Assembly: GCA_022264855.1 (NCBI GenBank)
Contig: JABYQU010000053.1
Coordinates: forward strand, 1-64,000
DNA from: Lenzites betulinus
Lineage: Eukaryota; Basidiomycota; Agaricomycetes; Polyporales; Polyporaceae
Direction of reading: 5' to 3'
DNA length: 64,000 nt
Shown: piece after piece, positions 44,064 to 56,692 of the stretch
How the letters are laid out: the number at the start of each line of letters is the position of its first letter
Position numbering within the stretch: position 1 is the first letter of the stretch
The notes under the pieces: generated by a model
The model's database searches: none
What the model saw: only the letters and a program-made list of their open reading frames with translations
Told to the model about the DNA's origin: nothing
Translations under genes and position numbers: made by a program

Positions 44064-46484
44064 GTCGGTGTGAGCTGTATGGGCCGAGGCGACGCCAGAG
44101 GATGTGCAAATAGTCGAATGCGCAAGGGGTGCGGGGAGTAGGTGTTGACGCAGCAGAGCAGGCGTCAGGTAGTGTCCAGATTATTAGTATCGCTAGCCTA
44201 TAGACCGGCCGACCGAATGTATCCCTGCACGAGCGCGTCACAGCGCGCTGCCGAGGACGCTCGCACAGTGGCTACAGCCGCCTTCGCGTTTCTGACCGCT
44301 CCCGTACCGCGCCAGCGCCCACTGCGTAACGAGTCTGCGTCGTGAGCGATCCGAGACGTGTGCACTTGTTAGAGGATGTACTATGCTCGTGTCAGCCACA
44401 TTTCAGAAAATAGCAGGTCGCCCGCTATCCTGCACTCACCTGTTTAAAGTACGACGATGCTCCTGCATATTGAGAACGCCTCTGTACGGTGGCGCATGTC
44501 GGTTGCACGCCGCAACTCGAAAGTTCAAGGTGCGCTGTGACTGCCGCGTCTCTCGAGTCGCCGGCCGCAGCGCGATTGAGTCCTCGGAGCGACCGCTTGG
44601 TGTCCCTTCGACAACAAGTTATGCACGCAAACTGAGACAAGACAGAGCCGTTGGGCGGCGTCGGAGCGAACTCGAACGGGTGTGCGGCAGGCACGACCCT
44701 GTCCGTCCAGTTACAACGCCGGCAGGGTAGATCTGAGTCTTCCGCGCTCGACGTGGCAAAACGCCAACATTTGCGTGCGCGCCGCGGCGGCTAGAGCGTA
44801 GTACCTGAAAAGATGGTGTAAGCAGGGGACGGGCTCGTCATTGGTATAGGGCGCGTACCGTTGGGAGAGGCGCACCGACGACCTGCGGACCGCAGGCCCC
44901 GCGCCGCTTGTTTTACACACCCTGTGGAAACGGGCCCGCGCGGGCGTTGCGAGCAGTCTCGATGACCGAGTTCACATTGTGTATTCCGACGGTTTGCGCC
45001 CGAGCGAGTACTATACTCGACGCGCAAACTCTACGTATACCGTACCGAAGTCAGAGAAAACGCTTGCGAATGCGAGGCCTCGCGCAGAGTGCTTACCGCG
45101 CCGACGGGCATGATGGCGGAACGCAAGCAGGGACGAGGAGAGCGCGATTGCAGCCAAGGGTGCAGCACTGCCACCAGGGCCACTTCAGCGAGCGCGCGGT
45201 CTGAATCGAGCGCCGGCCCAGTGCGCCTTCCTCCTCATCCCGCTCTCTCGGTGAGGTGCAGGGTCCCGCCGGGACGGGGAGCTCCACGGTCCTGGCAATG
45301 GATCCGGAGCCTTCCCGACGGCGCCCAGCGCAACTCAACCCGAAGCTTATTATATTTTTGTCACGCGTACGTTGTCCCTGAGGTACTACTTGGCCCCGCG
45401 CGCGCCCGACGCGGCGTACTAGACACGTCCGCGTTCTGTGCACCGCAAAGGCTTGCCGGGGACTAGCAGCGTGTCGTGCCGTCATTGGGGGCGACATCCC
45501 CCTACACCCGGTCTTTCCGACTCGATGGTACGGCGCGATTCACTCTGCGCGTCCCGAGCACTAACCAGACGAGTGGGCGTTCGAGCCTATCCCCCACTTC
45601 TCTCTTCCGCGCACCGAGCACGAGGGTGAGCGACTGCTCCGGGTCAGAGCTCGTCGTGCGATGGCTGCGAGCTGCCTATGATGAACGTCGGTGAGTGTTC
45701 GCTCTGTCTGTCATCGTTGCACGGGAGAAACACTCACGTTGTGACGAGGACACTACAGCGACGCAGGCAACTCCCCCCAGCCCTCGTACAACACCCCAGG
45801 CCCGACGCTACGCCGTCGTCGCGTCGCGCTGGCGCATTTCCGCGCCCTTCACCCTGCGCCACGCACCCACGCAGAACCGCCCTCACGCACGCAAGGATAC
45901 ACGCTCGAGCGCGTCTTGGGCAGCTCGTGTACAGGCCACGCCACCCGGGGGTGCTGGGGAATGGCGGGGTGCACTGGGGTGCGCTGGGGGAGGCGTGGGC
46001 CTCCCGGGGAACGCAATGGCGCGCCAGGAACACAAGGGCACACCGGGGCGCGAGGGGCATGCCAGGGGGCGAGAGGGCGTACCGGGGAGCGCTGTACGAC
46101 GCCGGGGATCGCGGGGCGCTGTCCACGAGCATGGGGCCGCGCCCGGCGGGGAGGCAGCGCGCCCATCCCGCACGAGCTTGATACGTCCTATTCCGCTTGG
46201 GCGGCGTGCGAAGTGGCTGAGTGGGCTCGGGCTGCGCACACGATCGCGTGCGCGGATCGGTACCGTTGCAGGATGAGGCGCGAGGCGGGCTGGCGATGTT
46301 CGGTGTGTACATGCCAGAGGGGGCTGCCCAGCCGCGGGGCGGGTCTGCGCAGGGCGCGCGGGGATCGCGGGGCGCGTGGGGGACGTCTACAGGAGGGCAT
46401 TCGACACGTCGTGCGGCGGCGGGGGAATCTATAGAGGCGGGTGGCCTTGTCCCTATGTGTGCGTGGCGCCTTCGGACGCTCGAG
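44064..46484. other. GC-rich DNA without recognisable genes, copy 2
   Basis: Equivalent of 34610-37035 in copy 1, including the G-rich tract (about 45938-46150), with a few single-base differences. A 344-codon minus-strand frame across 45734-46768 exists only here. It arises from a one-base shift relative to the other copies and is not credible as a gene. Confidence 0.45.
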
Positions 46485-48200
46485 AATGGCACAAGACAAT
46501 GTCTGCGCAAATCATGCTGAACGCCAGCGTGCGTGTGGGTAATGTGCATGCGAGTGGACGTACTGAATGGCGCTGCAAGAGGCCGCGCGCTCGAGCCGGG
46601 GTGCGCGATCGCAGATTGGCGGCGTCCATCACATCCGAGTCGCGAGAGTGGTCGATTTCGCGACCTGCTCGTACCGCGCTGAAACTCGGTGAGCGCAGAC
46701 GGACAGCGCAGGCGAGACGACGTACAGAGTGGCACGAGGGCGGGATGCCGGGCCAGCGCGGGGTGCACGATCGGGGCGGGATTCCCATAGCGAAATCATG
46801 TAAAACGTCGATTTTGAACGTTGCTCGTATCGCGCTGTAAATTCATTAGCCCGCGTAGTATGTCCAGGCGAACGAACGTACAACGTCGCGCGCCAGTCGC
46901 TCGGGAATCCCGGCGCGGAATGTGTGATTTTACTGGTTTGCCCACGAAATGACACGGATTCGACGCAAAGTGGACCCTCGCGGATCGGGCTGAGACTTGC
47001 TGTGGGTATGCGCAGTGGTGCATCGAGTCCGCCGTCGTATGCGCAGCGCGGCGGAGCGGGACGTGGGGTGTGTGCGCGATCGAGCACGCCGGCTGGCGAA
47101 TGTGTGCACGGCGCCGCGCACGACGAGGAACGCTCCGAGCGGGCTGGGGGCGGGTGGGCGTACGGCGTACATGCATGTCCACGTGCATGCGAGGCTGCAT
47201 CGCGCAGGGAAAAAACGCCAGCCCGCGGCGAGCATTCTTCTGTGGACATGCTAGTGCATAGTCAGATGGCGCTGGAGGACATCAGTCAGAACGAATCCAA
47301 TCAGAACGAAACTTACTACACACCGTTCGTATATATAGAGGAGCCCGTGTGCCAATTTGCGCGGCGCGGGGCCTTGGTGTCGGCGCGGGGTGAGTGATCA
47401 TGTTCGGCGAGCGTCCGCCATGAAATGGCACAGAATGCATGGGATTTCGAACTGCTCGGCGCGTGGCGAGACGATGCGAGCCCACTCCGTTCGTACACAG
47501 GAGGGTGTGCGCGGAGTGTGAGGGTACAAGGTGGCGCCGTTCGGCCGCGGCGAGCAATTTTGTGCGAAAATATCTCTGAGGTGCAATATGCTGCACCTGC
47601 TCTGAGCGCGTTAATACTTGGCATAAGTAAGCGGTACACGCCTGCGAGCACGCATGTACGTTTGCGTCGAAAACGGACAAAATCCGCGTGGGCAGTAGCA
47701 CATTTTCTATGCGCAGCCGTGCAAAAGTGCTCGAATGACGCAAAATTCGACCTGCCCGGATCGGGCTGAAAATGCACACAGACACTGCGTACATGCACCA
47801 CAGCTCGCGTTCTCGATCGCGGCGCGAACGGACACAGAATGGATGCGGGGCGGGCGAATATGTGTGCATGTCCATGAAATCACTCGAAATGACGCAAACT
47901 CGACCTGCTCGGATCGTCTTGCAACTTCGCATGCGCATAGAGAACGTGCAGGAGAAGCTATATGGAGCATCTCGCGGCAGGGAAACAGGGGACGGGGGAG
48001 TTATTGACTGATCTCATCGTCAATTCTGTCCAAGATGAGCATACACAACGTTTGACTCATCGTATCGGGCTGAAAATGCGTGGGTATATGCTTTATGTAT
48101 CGACAACGGTGCACACCAAAGTACAGAGCAGTAGGCGGCATGGTCGAGACGGGGCGGGCCGGTCACTCCACATGCCTATGAAACTGCGCTGGCCGTCGCG
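46485..48200. repeat. Degenerate satellite of about 155 bp period, copy 2
   Basis: Same block as 37036-38750 in copy 1, nearly identical base for base. Confidence 0.6.
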
Positions 48201-48277
48201 AGCGCGACAGGCACGGCGCGGCCCTAGAACGAGACTTGTGCATCCCCATCGTGCTTGTGAACGTGCGCGCGAAGCCG

Positions 48278-49018
48278 TACGTCACGCGGCGGCGAAGCCC
48301 TGGCGGGAAACGCAATTTTGGTCGAATATTTGCGAAAACGCGAGAATACGACGGCGCTGTGAACCGGTGGGCGAATACGATGCTCGCGTCGCGATTGCCA
48401 CCGGGGTGCACACCGCCGCGTGCTCGCGACAGGGCTCTGCCTCTGCACCCGACGTTCCGAGCCCAACCAGGTGTTGTGCCCCGACGGCGTCGGACGGCGG
48501 GCGCAGCGCGAGCCGAGAGACGATGGAGCAGACACTCACCTGTCGTACGATGTCCGGACGTGTTTCGGGCTGTTTCTCTGTAGAGTACTAGTGTCTGCGT
48601 CCCTACTAGGGCTGGTAGCCGAGTGAGGCGAGTTGCGAGGGGCAAGGTGCGCGCGCAGACGGTGTGACCGCAACGGGCACGTCCCGCTGTGTCGCATGTC
48701 GCCGCTGGGACACGTCCCTTCGGAGGGAACGAAGTTGAGAACAAGCGGCAGCAAGGGAGGAGGAAGCGGAGCGCGGGCGCAGCGGAAGCAGAGAGTGGGC
48801 GCGGTCTCAGAGACAGCCGAGGCAAGAAGCCATCGCGAGCGTGGCGTTGTGGGCGCGCAGATGCACTTGGTACTCCGGGATCGAGCAGAGTCTACGCGGA
48901 CGCGCGCAGTGAGTGGGCGCAGCGAGCGGGCGCGGGCGCGACTGTGCGAACGGCGGCGCGGGGAGAGCGGATAAAAGGTGGGCACACTGGGGAGAGCAGC
49001 CCAACAGCCCCGGTCTCG
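48278..49018. other. 741 bp segment present only in copy 2
   Basis: Lies between GAAGCCG and TTTTTTCTCTG, which are directly joined in copies 1 and 3. GC-rich, with no gene, no terminal inverted repeat and no obvious target-site duplication. Its right end has GGATAAAAGG (48970-48979), a TATA-like element about 45 nt before the join, so it may include a core promoter. A deletion shared by copies 1 and 3 is a simpler explanation than an insertion into copy 2. Confidence 0.7.
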
Positions 49019-49751
49019 TTTTTTCTCTGTCGCAGTCTGTCTGGAGCGGAGGGGCGCGTATGCGCGGAGGACGGCATTAGCGTGCAGTGGGCGGGCGGAG
49101 GAGGAGCCAGGCGCCTGGCCGCGGTTGGGGCGTACAGGCGGAGAGTGTCCGCACTGAGCGATGTGCGAGGTGGAAGAGAGCAGAGATTGGCAGACGCCCG
49201 CTGCCCAATTCGCTCTCTTCCTCATTCGTCCTCACGCTTAGTAAGCACTCGTGAGGCCTGACGCTCGTTCCTCGCTTTAGGCCTTACGTCGAGTGTCCGT
49301 CGAGGGCGGAGGGCGAGCCCTTTGGAGGGGAACAGCCTGCGCAGAGCAGCAGGCAAGGGCGGGCGCAGGCGGGGGAAGGCAGAAGAGAGCGCAGAGCAGA
49401 CAGCCGCGAACGAGCGCAACAGCTGCCTGACGTCACCGGCCGGGCAGGCCATCGAGCGCGGTGGACGTGATGAGCCGGCGGGGAGAAAACCCGTGATGAA
49501 GGCCGGATGCGGGGTAGCGGGTTGCCGGAGGCGCATAGTACTTATGGTGAGTCTTGCCTGAACGACCACCTGAGCATTCTAGCCCCTCTCTTTGACACTT
49601 GCTCGCTGCTAGTACTCGATTGAACGACTGGCCACTCTATCTCCCGCTTTATATACCGCACGTTTTCCGGGACAGGCAGACGGACCCCAGTCGATCTGAG
49701 TCTACACTTGCCTACCCCCGCTTACCCCACATTGCCTCAGCAACTGCTTTT

Positions 49752-52425
49752 ATGTTCCAGTCAACACGACGCGCAGCCTCTACCCGGTCTCTTCCAGCAT
49801 TGGTACGTCATAGCCTTCTTTCTGCGCTTCGCGTGTTCGGCGTGACTTGGTGAGAACTATGCTCTCGGTCCGGCCCGGGAGATGCGACGACGAGTGTGGT
49901 GGGAAAGAATGGGCACATACGCCTTCTCACCGGCATTTATAACTCGACCTGCCTGCTTTCCTACCAAGAGATTCTCGTCATATCTAGCTCTTTGACTAGT
50001 CGCGCGCAATACCCCATAATGCACCCTATGCATGCCCAGAGGGATCATCCGCGTCCTGATGCGCGCAGGACATGCAAGATGCTGTTTGGGCCCACAGGGT
50101 TCCAGCCGACCCATTTCCGTCCCGGGATCATTGCCGGGCTGTGGTTTCCTGACGGGAAAGCGGATACCCGACTCTGCATATGTACCAGACGAAAGCCAAC
50201 ACTGACCCAACCTCGTCCAGTCCCATAGGCCTGCCACAATGTCCAAGACGCGCACCTTCAAGTCCTCTGCGCCGCGCAAATCCGACGTCCCCCCAGGGTA
50301 CGTCGCGGACCCCAATCAAGGCCCCATGCTGCGATATGAAGCGTCGCTGCCGCGCCTCCCCGTGCCCACCATCTCCTCGACCGCGGCAAAATACCTCGAG
50401 ACGGTCGAGCCGCACCTCACGCGCGAGCAGTTCGCGAAGACGCAGGCGGCGGTGAACGCGTTCGTCGGGTCGGAGCAGGCTAAGGTGCTGCAGGAGCGTC
50501 TGCAGGCGCGCGCCACGGATCCGGGCACGAAGAGCTGGCTGGCGGACTGGTGGAACGAGGCGGCGTACATGGGCTATCGCGATCCTGTGGTCGTATTCGT
50601 GAGCTACTTCTACGTGCATGTGGACGACAAGACGCGGCCAAGCCAGGCGAAGCGGGCGGCGCAGCTGCTGAAGGCGACTCTGCCGTTCAGGCAGTTGACC
50701 GAGAGGTGGGTGGTCTACGCTGTTGCTCTGGGGAGACGTACTGACAACCCCGTAGCGGTCAGCTTGAGCCGGAGAAGGTGCGTGGGGCGCCCTTGGCGAT
50801 GTCTTCATACGAGTGGCTGTAAGTCTGTCGTACCAGTAGGAGGACCTGTCCTGACATCTGCTTAGATTCCACTCGAGTCGATACCCTACGAAGCCTTCGG
50901 ACACCGCGAAGAAATTTGACCCCCAGGCCCATAATCACGTCGTGTTCGTAAGGAAAAACAAGTTCTTCAAGGTCGCGTTAGCGGACAAGTCCGGACGCGA
51001 GCTGTCTGCAGAAGAACTCGAGGCACAGATTGAGAAGGTGATCAAGTTGGCGGGTAGCGAGAAGGCAACGCCCGTCGGCGCACTGACGTCGGAGAACCGC
51101 GACGTCTGGACAGATGTGTGTCACTTTCAACCTCTACTCCCGCTGTGGATGTCCTCGCTAATCATAGCGATAGGCCCGCGCTGCCCTCCTCGCAGCATCT
51201 CCGTCTAACGCTGCCTCATTGGCAGATATCGAGTCTGCGATACTGGTGGTTGCATTGGACGACACGAAGCCCGTCACGCGCGAGCAGGCGAGCTGGCAGT
51301 GCTGGGTCGGCGACGGCAGGAACCGGTTCTACGACAAGCACCAATGTTCGTATCCTAGTCGTCGATCTCTGTCCCGCTCTAACCTCTGCCCGCATTGCAG
51401 TCATCGTGTTCGAGAACGGCAAGTCCGGGTTCCTCGGGGAGCACTCGTGCATGGACGGCACGCCCACGCTGCGCCTGAACGAGTTCATCCTCGCCGCGCT
51501 CGCGCACGGGAAGGTTGACCTCGGGACCGCGCCCGCCGGCGCGCAACTGGAACCCCCGCAAGAGCTGCCCTTTACACTCGATGCACCCACGCAGCAGGCC
51601 ATCGCAGCCGCGGAGGAGCACTTCGACGCGCTCGTCGGCGCGCACGAGATGGAAGTGCTGCACTACGAGGGGTACGGGAAAGAGGCGATCAAGGCGTACA
51701 AGGCCTCGCCCGACGCGTGGGCGCAGCTCGTGAAGCAGCTCGCGTTCCACAAGATGTTCGGCCGTCCGGGCGTGTGTTACGAGAGCGCGCAGACGCGCAA
51801 GTACCAGCTCGGCCGCACGGAGGTTATCCGGAGCGCGAGCAAGGAGAGCAAGGCGTGGGCGGAGGCGATGCTCGACCCCAGCCAGACTGTAAGAGGCGTG
51901 TTTGTATACTCGCGAAGTGTGATGCTGATTTGTGTATATGCAGGACGAACACCGCGCTGCGCTGTTCCGCAAGGCTGTCTCGCGCCACCTCCAGTACGCG
52001 GCATGGGCAGCCGATGGCCAGGGCGTCGACCGCCACCTCTTTGGCCTCAAGAAGTGCCTGAAGGAGGGCGAGCCCGTCCCTGAGATCTACACGGACGAGG
52101 CGTTCTCGAAGACGAACCATTGGGAGCTGTCCACGTCACAGCTCTCGTCGCCCTATCTCGATGGCTGGGGCTACGGCGAAGGTGTGTAGAGCGTGCTTTC
52201 GTGCGACCTGCGCGCAATGCTAATGTACATGGGATAGTCGTCCCTGATGGGTACGGCCTCTCGTACTCCATCGGCGACCACTATATCCGCTGGACGATCA
52301 CGAGCCTCAAGCGCCGCACGGCCGAGCTCAAGCATTACCTCGCGGAGGCGGCGACAGAGACGCGGGCGATGATGGAGCGCGCTGCTGCGGAGGCGAAGAA
52401 GGAGGCGGACAAGGCGAAGCTGTGA
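49752..52425 (+). CDS. CAT2: Carnitine O-acetyltransferase, copy 3 (intact)
   Basis: Open across all exons, with the same exon structure as copy 1: presequence ATG at 49752, second ATG at 50239, AKL at the C-terminus. It differs from copy 1 by a handful of substitutions: STAAKYLE in place of STASKYLE, RATDPGTKSW in place of RAADPGTKSW, and EELEAQIEKV in place of EELEEQIEKV. No motif residue is changed, so it should encode an active enzyme. Confidence 0.94.
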
Positions 52426-53613
52426 ACATTGGTACTGGTACACGCGAGTGCGCGCGCGGGGCGAGTGCGACCCTGGCCTTGCGAGGCCCTGCGAGATCTT
52501 CCGGATGGAATGCTGGCCTCTGGGTGGGCAGTGGGGGATAAGTCTCGGTGGGCAACGGGGAGTAGTTCTCGGTGGCCATGGGGTAGGTCCCAGTGGGAGT
52601 TTGGATTCCCTGCGTAGAGGAGTGAGTTGGACTTTGGACTCAGACTCGGCTCGAGTGGTGCACACTCTCTGGCTGGGACTTGCTCTCGCTGTGGCCTCTT
52701 GTGCTCGCTGCCTCTGTCTTCAGGACACCGATGACCAGATCCGCGCGCGCGCAGAGGTAAGCGACACAGCTCGATACTCGACGCCAATGGCTGTGCCAGG
52801 ACAGTGCGCCGCCCAGGGTACGCGCTCCCCTGCGCTCATCTGAGATCCATCGACACCCTGACCATCCCCGCCCACGCAGTGTCACGCCGCCGGCGTCCGC
52901 GCGCAACAACGCCCCGCCGCTCCGAAGGCTCACAAGTTACAACGCGAGTAAGTATCGCTCACGCGCACCCTCGGGGCCGTCCCGTCGGAGAGGTAATTGC
53001 GACTTCGGGGACTACAACGCCAGCGCCCATCACGGGCCTTGCTAATAGAACTTTCATGGCGCCGCCGCTCGACACCACCCGCGAGCCGCGGTGTCACATC
53101 AGCCCCGCTCGCTCGCCTGTGCCGCCTCACCCTGGTGCGAAGAATAAACGACAACGTCTTGCTCCGGGTGTTGCGCTCACAGCTCCGCCCCGGTAACTTT
53201 CCCGACGGCGCCTGGAAAGATGCAGAAGAGGCTCGCCGCGCCACGCCGATGTTTTCCTGCTCGGCTGGCTGTCCGCCAGGGACTGAAATTGTGTTGGCGA
53301 CACACGTCAGGATGCCGGCGTGAGCATCAGCGCGCGGCAAACATTTTGAGCGCGATCGCGCACAGCTGGCGAGCAGGCAGGTCAGCGGTTGACACGGCTT
53401 CGAGCATGTACATAGTACTATTCCTCTATATAATTGCTATTTCCCGCCTTGCCTCACGAGCCCGTTTGCTTTTCGACGAGCGCGAACGCGCCGTACAGTG
53501 CAGGCAGTCACATTGATTATTACCAGACTAATATGATAAAGTAGACAGGAAAAGAAAGATGCCGGCGCACTCAGTCGCTCTCTGAGACGTCCCCGACCCG
53601 GTGCCCAGGCAGC

Positions 53614-54266
53614 TCACATGCGCCGCAAATTTCCTAGGTGGTGCGCCCAGTACCCGCCGTACACGTCCTCGACGGGATATTCGGGCCCGTCCTCATCGTC
53701 GCTGTCGACGCGCCGCGCACTCTTCGCCCCGTTCCGCACGTACCGAGGCGGGTACTTCTCCGCGTCGACCGTCGGCCGCGCCCGTCGCCCCTTGATGTCG
53801 TTCCGCCCGCAGTGCACCGTCGACCCCCGAAAGTCTGCGCTCGGGCACGCGTTCCGCGCGTCCTCCAGCGCCGCGAGCCGCTCGCCCGCCGTCGTCCATG
53901 CCCACCGCATCTTGCCCCTCTCCCACGCGTGCAGCAGCGCCCGGATGTGCGCCGTCGCGATCGCCCGGTCGCTCAGATTCACAAACGGCACGCCAGCCGG
54001 CCAGCCGACGAGCTTGACCCTGTGCGCGAGGAAGACGTCCTTGCAGAAGCTCCGCACCGTCCAGCGCATCTTCGCCCGCGGGTTCCCCGTGAACTCGGCT
54101 GCGGACGCCGGCGGCGGTCAGTCACGGGGCGCGCCGCGCGGACGCTGTGCGGGAGACACTCACCCAGTCCGTCTGCGATCACCATGCGGGCCGTGCCCTT
54201 TTCGCGGGCAAGCGGCGTAGCGTAGTCCTCTCCGAGCGCGTCTCGAAGTCTGTTTGCGCGTGGCAT
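53614..54266 (-). CDS. Unknown minus-strand gene, copy 3 (intact)
   Basis: Same two-exon, 195-residue protein as in copy 1, with no difference noticed in the predicted protein. Convergent with acetyltransferase copy 3. Confidence 0.75.
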
Positions 54267-56692
54267 GTCGGTGTGAGCTGTATGGGCCGAGGCGACGCCA
54301 GAGGATGTGCAAATAGTCGAATGCGCAAGGGGTGGCGGGGAGTAGGTGTTGACGCAGCAGAGCAGGCGTCAGGTAGTGTCCAGATTATTAGTATCGCTAG
54401 CCTATAGACCGGCCGACCGAATGTATCCCTGCACGAGCGCGTCACAGCGCGCTGCCGAGGACGCTCGCACAGTGGCTACAGCCGCCTTCGCGTTTCTGAC
54501 CGCTCCCGTACCGCGCCAGCGCCCACTGCGTAACGAGTCTGCGTCGTGAGCGATCCGAGACGTGTGCACTTGTTAGAGGATGTACTATGCTCGTGTCAGC
54601 CACATTTCAGAAAATAGCAGGTCGCCCGCTATCCTGCACTCACCTGTTTAAAGTACGACGATGCTCCTGCATATTGAGAACGCCTCTGTACGGTGGCGCA
54701 TGTCGGTTGCACGCCGCAACTCGAAAGTTCAAGGTGCGCTGTGACTGCCGCGTCTCTCGAGTCGCCGGCCGCAGCGCGATTGAGTCCTCGGAGCGACCGC
54801 TTGGTGTCCCTTCGACAACAAGTTATGCACGCAAACTGAGACAAGACAGAGCCGTTGGGCGGCGTCGGAGCGAACTCGAACGGGTGTGCGGCAGGCACGA
54901 CCCTGTCCGTCCAGTTACAACGCCGGCAGGGTAGATCTGAGTCTTCCGCGCTCGACGTGGCAAAACGCCAACATTTGCGTGCGCGCCGCGGCGGCTAGAG
55001 CGTAGTACCTGAAAAGATGGTGTAAGCAGGGGACGGGCTCGTCATTTGGTATAGGGCGCGTACCGTTGGGAGAGGCGCACCGACGACCTGCGGACCGCAG
55101 GCCCCGCGCCGCTTGTTTTACACACCCTGTGGAAACGGGCCCGCGCGGGCGTTGCGAGCAGTCTCGATGACCGAGTTCACATTGTGTATTCCGACGGTTT
55201 GCGCCCGAGCGAGTACTATACTCGACGCGCAAACTCTACGTATACCGTACCGAAGTCAGAGAAAACGCTTGCGAATGCGAGGCCTCGCGCAGAGTGCTTA
55301 CCGCGCCGACGGGCATGATGGCGGAACGCAAGCAGGGACGAGGAGAGCGCGATTGCAGCCAAGGGTGCAGCACTGCCACCAGGGCCACTTCAGCGAGCGC
55401 GCGGTCTGAATCGAGCGCCGGCCCAGTGCGCCTTCCTCCTCATCCCGCTCTCTCGGTGAGGTGCAGGGTCCCGCCGGGACGGGGAGCTCCACGGTCCCTG
55501 GCAATGGATCCGGAGCCTTCCCGACGGCGCCCAGCGCAACTCAACCCGAAGCTTATTATATTTTTGTCACGCGTACGTTGTCCCTGAGGTACTACTTGGC
55601 CCCGCGCGCGCCGACGCGGCGTACTAGACACGTCCGCGTTCTGTGCACCGCAAAGGCTTGCCGGGGACTAGCAGCGTGTCGTGCCGTCATTGGGGGCGAC
55701 ATCCCCCTACACCCGGTCTTTCCGACTCGATGGTACGGCGCGATTCACTCTGCGCGTCCCGAGCACTAACCAGACGAGTGGGCGTTCGAGCCTATCCCCC
55801 ACTTCTCTCTTCCGCGCACCGAGCACGAGGGTGAGCGACTGCTCCGGGTCAGAGCTCGTCGTGCGATGGCTGCGAGCTGCCTATGATGAACGTCGGTGAG
55901 TGTTCGCTCTGTCTGTCATCGTTGCACGGGAGAAACACTCACGTTGTGACGAGGACACTACAGCGACGCAGGCAACTCCCCCCAGCCCTCGTACAACACC
56001 CCAGGCCCGACGCTACGCCGTCGTCGCGTCGCGCTGGCGCATTTCCGCGCCCTTCACCCTGCGCCACGCACCCACGCAGAACCGCCCTCACGCACGCAAG
56101 GATACACGCTCGAGCGCGTCTTGGGCAGCTCGTGTACAGGCCACGCCACCCGGGGGTGCTGGGGAATGGCGGGGTGCACTGGGGTGCGCTGGGGGAGGCG
56201 TGGGCCTCCCGGGGAACGCAATGGCGCGCCAGGGAACACAAGGGCACACCGGGGCGCGAGGGGCATGCCAGGGGGGCGAGAGGGCGTACCGGGGAGCGCT
56301 GTACGACGCCGGGGATCGCGGGGCGCTGTCCACGAGCATGGGGCCGCGCCCGGCGGGGAGGCAGCGCGCCCATCCCGCACGAGCTTGATACGTCCTATTC
56401 CGCTTGGGCGGCGTGCGAAGTGGCTGAGTGGGCTCGGGCTGCGCGCACGATCGCGTGCGCGGATCGGTACCGTTGCAGGATGAGGCGCGAGGCGGGGCTG
56501 GCGATGTTCGGTGTGTACATGCCAGAGGGGGCTGCCCAGCCGCGGGGCGGGTCTGCGCAGGGCGCGCGGGGATCGCGGGGCGCGTGGGGGACGTCTACAG
56601 GAGGGCATTCGACACGTCGTGCGGCGGCGGGGGAATCTATAGAGGCGGGTGGCCTTGTCCCTATGTGTGCGTGGCGCCTTCGGACGCTCGAG
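54267..56692. other. GC-rich DNA without recognisable genes, copy 3
   Basis: Equivalent of 34610-37035, including the G-rich tract at about 56150-56360. Confidence 0.45.

Larger units (their letters stand above)
39262..49450. repeat. Tandem unit copy 2 (10189 bp)
   Basis: Same order as copy 1, but longer by the 741 bp segment 48278-49018. It differs from the other copies by several one-base losses in homopolymers (for example near 40130, 43717, 43961 and 44841), a 2 bp insertion near 39437 and a 9 nt shorter intron near 41737. Confidence 0.95.

Noticed and set aside
45734..46768. 344-codon minus-strand open frame in copy 2
   Set aside because: The same DNA in copies 1 and 3 does not keep this frame, the composition is Arg/Pro/Ala-rich and no motif is recognisable. 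It is a by-product of GC-rich DNA with few stops.
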